Below, piece by piece: positions 38,391 through 38,487 of a stretch of 38,487 nt of DNA (positions are counted from its first letter, which is position 1; every line of letters starts with the position of its first letter). The DNA is taken from NCBI GenBank assembly GCA_002490525.1, contig DKUE01000008.1, forward strand, positions 1 through 38,487, written 5' to 3'. Source of the stretch: Ruminococcaceae bacterium UBA7212 (GTDB lineage: Bacteria > Bacillota > Clostridia > Oscillospirales > Acutalibacteraceae). The notes beneath the pieces are model-generated. The model was not told the origin of the DNA and did not search any database. It worked only from the letters and a program-made list of their open reading frames with translations. The translations under genes were made by a program, and so were the position numbers.

Positions 38391-38487
38391 ATCAAAAACA
38401 GCTGTTTTTTGTTCTTTGAAAACCTTTCCCGGTATACGATATAATTTATCTTTTTTCCAATCCAGTCTGCTGTATAAAACAGCACAT

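Overview
The window looks like chromosome of an anaerobic, spore-forming low-to-mid GC Firmicute, most likely a gut Clostridia/Oscillospiraceae relative. The evidence is strong AGGAGG-type ribosome binding sites, dipicolinate synthase genes (spoVFA/spoVFB), two pairs of CotF-like spore coat proteins, pyruvate formate-lyase, a CIRCE operator, a T-box leader and a ZTP riboswitch. No rRNA, tRNA, CRISPR array or intact mobile element was recognised.

Layout. 1-3.2 kb: alpha-L-fucosidase and a GPH-type sugar transporter (minus strand) behind an activator-type promoter region. 3.4-4.5 kb: a membrane-anchored protein of unknown function. 4.8-7.3 kb: pflB behind a consensus promoter and a ZTP (pfl) riboswitch with an intrinsic terminator. 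7.4-9.1 kb: a DUF2804 protein, a small Cys4 protein and a divergent ribbon-helix-helix regulator with paired dyad operators. 9.1-13.0 kb: a MacB/FtsX-like ABC exporter (ATPase plus a 1051-residue permease with a long coiled coil). 13.5-18.7 kb: spoVFAB (minus) divergent from murC-nadB-nadC (plus). 18.8-19.7 kb: a CotF pair and an ArsC/Spx-family protein. 20-22 kb: htpG under a perfect CIRCE. 22-26 kb: pheS-pheT behind a Phe-specific T-box, with a 196-bp MITE-like inverted-repeat element sitting between the T-box terminator and pheS. 26.1-28.1 kb: an operon of four small unrecognised membrane proteins, two of them tandem paralogues and one frameshifted at a G6 tract. 28.3-31.4 kb: a HAD phosphatase, a second CotF pair, an orphan mazF and an alpha/beta hydrolase. 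31.5-35.4 kb: a LysM-G5-M23 peptidase and two anchored proteins with near-identical promoters. 35.5-38.5 kb is AT-richer and looks accessory: an unknown soluble protein, a frameshifted Cys-rich small gene, a VOC protein, a 5'-truncated AbiH gene and a small XRE regulator.

How it fits together. Sporulation functions (DPA synthesis, coat proteins) are interleaved with housekeeping (MurC, NAD synthesis, PheRS, Hsp90) and anaerobic carbon metabolism (fucose release and uptake, PFL). Several genes carry classic RNA or DNA control: ZTP riboswitch on pflB, T-box on pheST, HrcA/CIRCE on htpG, and a sigma-K/G-like promoter on spoVFA. The least explained parts are the four-gene membrane operon with exactly spaced 12-bp direct repeats, the MITE-like element inside the pheST leader, and the decayed defence and accessory genes at the right end. 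All family assignments come from reading motifs by eye; no database search was run.
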